From NCBI GenBank assembly GCA_016931085.1, contig JAFGFO010000087.1, positions 1 through 13,667 on the forward strand: a stretch of DNA of 13,667 nucleotides, given 5' to 3'. Numbering within the stretch: the first letter of the stretch is position 1; each line of letters starts with the position of its first letter. The position numbers were made by a program, and so were the translations under genes. Source of the stretch: Thermoflexales bacterium. GTDB taxonomy: Bacteria > Chloroflexota > Anaerolineae > Fen-1058. Below, piece by piece: positions 13,596 through 13,667 of this stretch. A model generated the notes under the pieces. It saw only the letters and a list, made by a program, of their open reading frames with translations, did no database searches and was not told the origin of the DNA.

Positions 13596-13667
13596 CACAG
13601 AGATACACGGAGCAAACGGAGTTTCACGGAGCAGAAGAAGCCTTTTTAAAAAGCCTCTGTGCCTCTC
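13596..13667. repeat. Partial interspersed palindromic repeat at the right edge (CACAGAG/CTCTGTG type)
   Basis: CACAGAG (13596-13602) and CTCTGTG (13655-13661) are perfect inverted 7-bp arms. Between them are repeated CACGGAG units and a central 12-bp palindrome CTTTTTAAAAAG (13642-13653). It resembles the CACAGAG...CTCTGTG interspersed repeats seen in several environmental bacterial genomes. It probably continues beyond the window. The stretch 13532-13595 between the methyltransferase stop and this repeat shows no gene or terminator. Confidence 0.6.

Noticed and set aside
1..13667. tRNA, rRNA or phage/integrase genes
   Set aside because: No tRNA cloverleaf, rRNA segment, integrase, transposase or phage gene was recognised; the palindromic elements are non-coding structures or are translated as part of host genes.

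Overview
The window is a bacterial chromosomal stretch of mixed, fairly high GC. No ribosomal or marker gene is present. The gene repertoire and the many short GC-rich hairpin repeats recall metagenomic Chloroflexota (Anaerolineae-like), but that placement is a low-confidence impression.

Left part (1-6029, minus strand): a type I restriction-modification operon in the order hsdM, hsdS, a small DUF559-type nuclease-fold gene, hsdR. hsdR runs off the left edge. A good sigma70-type promoter (TTTACA, 17 bp, TATAGT) sits just upstream of hsdM. The DUF559 gene and hsdR overlap by ATGA and are probably translationally coupled.

Middle part (6030-12307, plus strand): a 476-bp spacer with operator-like symmetries leads into four closely spaced co-directional genes. 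They are a ferredoxin-type aldo/keto reductase homologue with two Cys4 motifs, a short-chain dehydrogenase, a classical AKR5-like aldo/keto reductase, and a 925-aa GH63-like (alpha/alpha)6-barrel glycosidase with an inserted carbohydrate-binding-like domain. The set suggests release of a glycoside or sugar and interconversion of carbonyl and alcohol groups; the substrate is unknown.

Right part (12308-13667): a 504-bp spacer holds a MITE-like element with 17-bp terminal inverted repeats and a 10-bp flanking direct repeat. Its right end supplies the -35 box of the likely promoter of an isoprenylcysteine carboxyl methyltransferase-like membrane protein. Another interspersed repeat begins at the right edge.

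The most notable theme is a family of GC-rich palindromic repeats with CCCTCACCC/GGGTGAGGG ends. Two 80-bp copies fold as a stem with two internal hairpins. One lies in frame inside hsdR just before Walker A; the other forms the C-terminal tail and stop codon of hsdS. A shorter copy forms the hsdM stop and hsdS ribosome-binding region, and a possible remnant lies in frame in the glycosidase. The element thus touches all three hsd subunit genes without breaking any reading frame.
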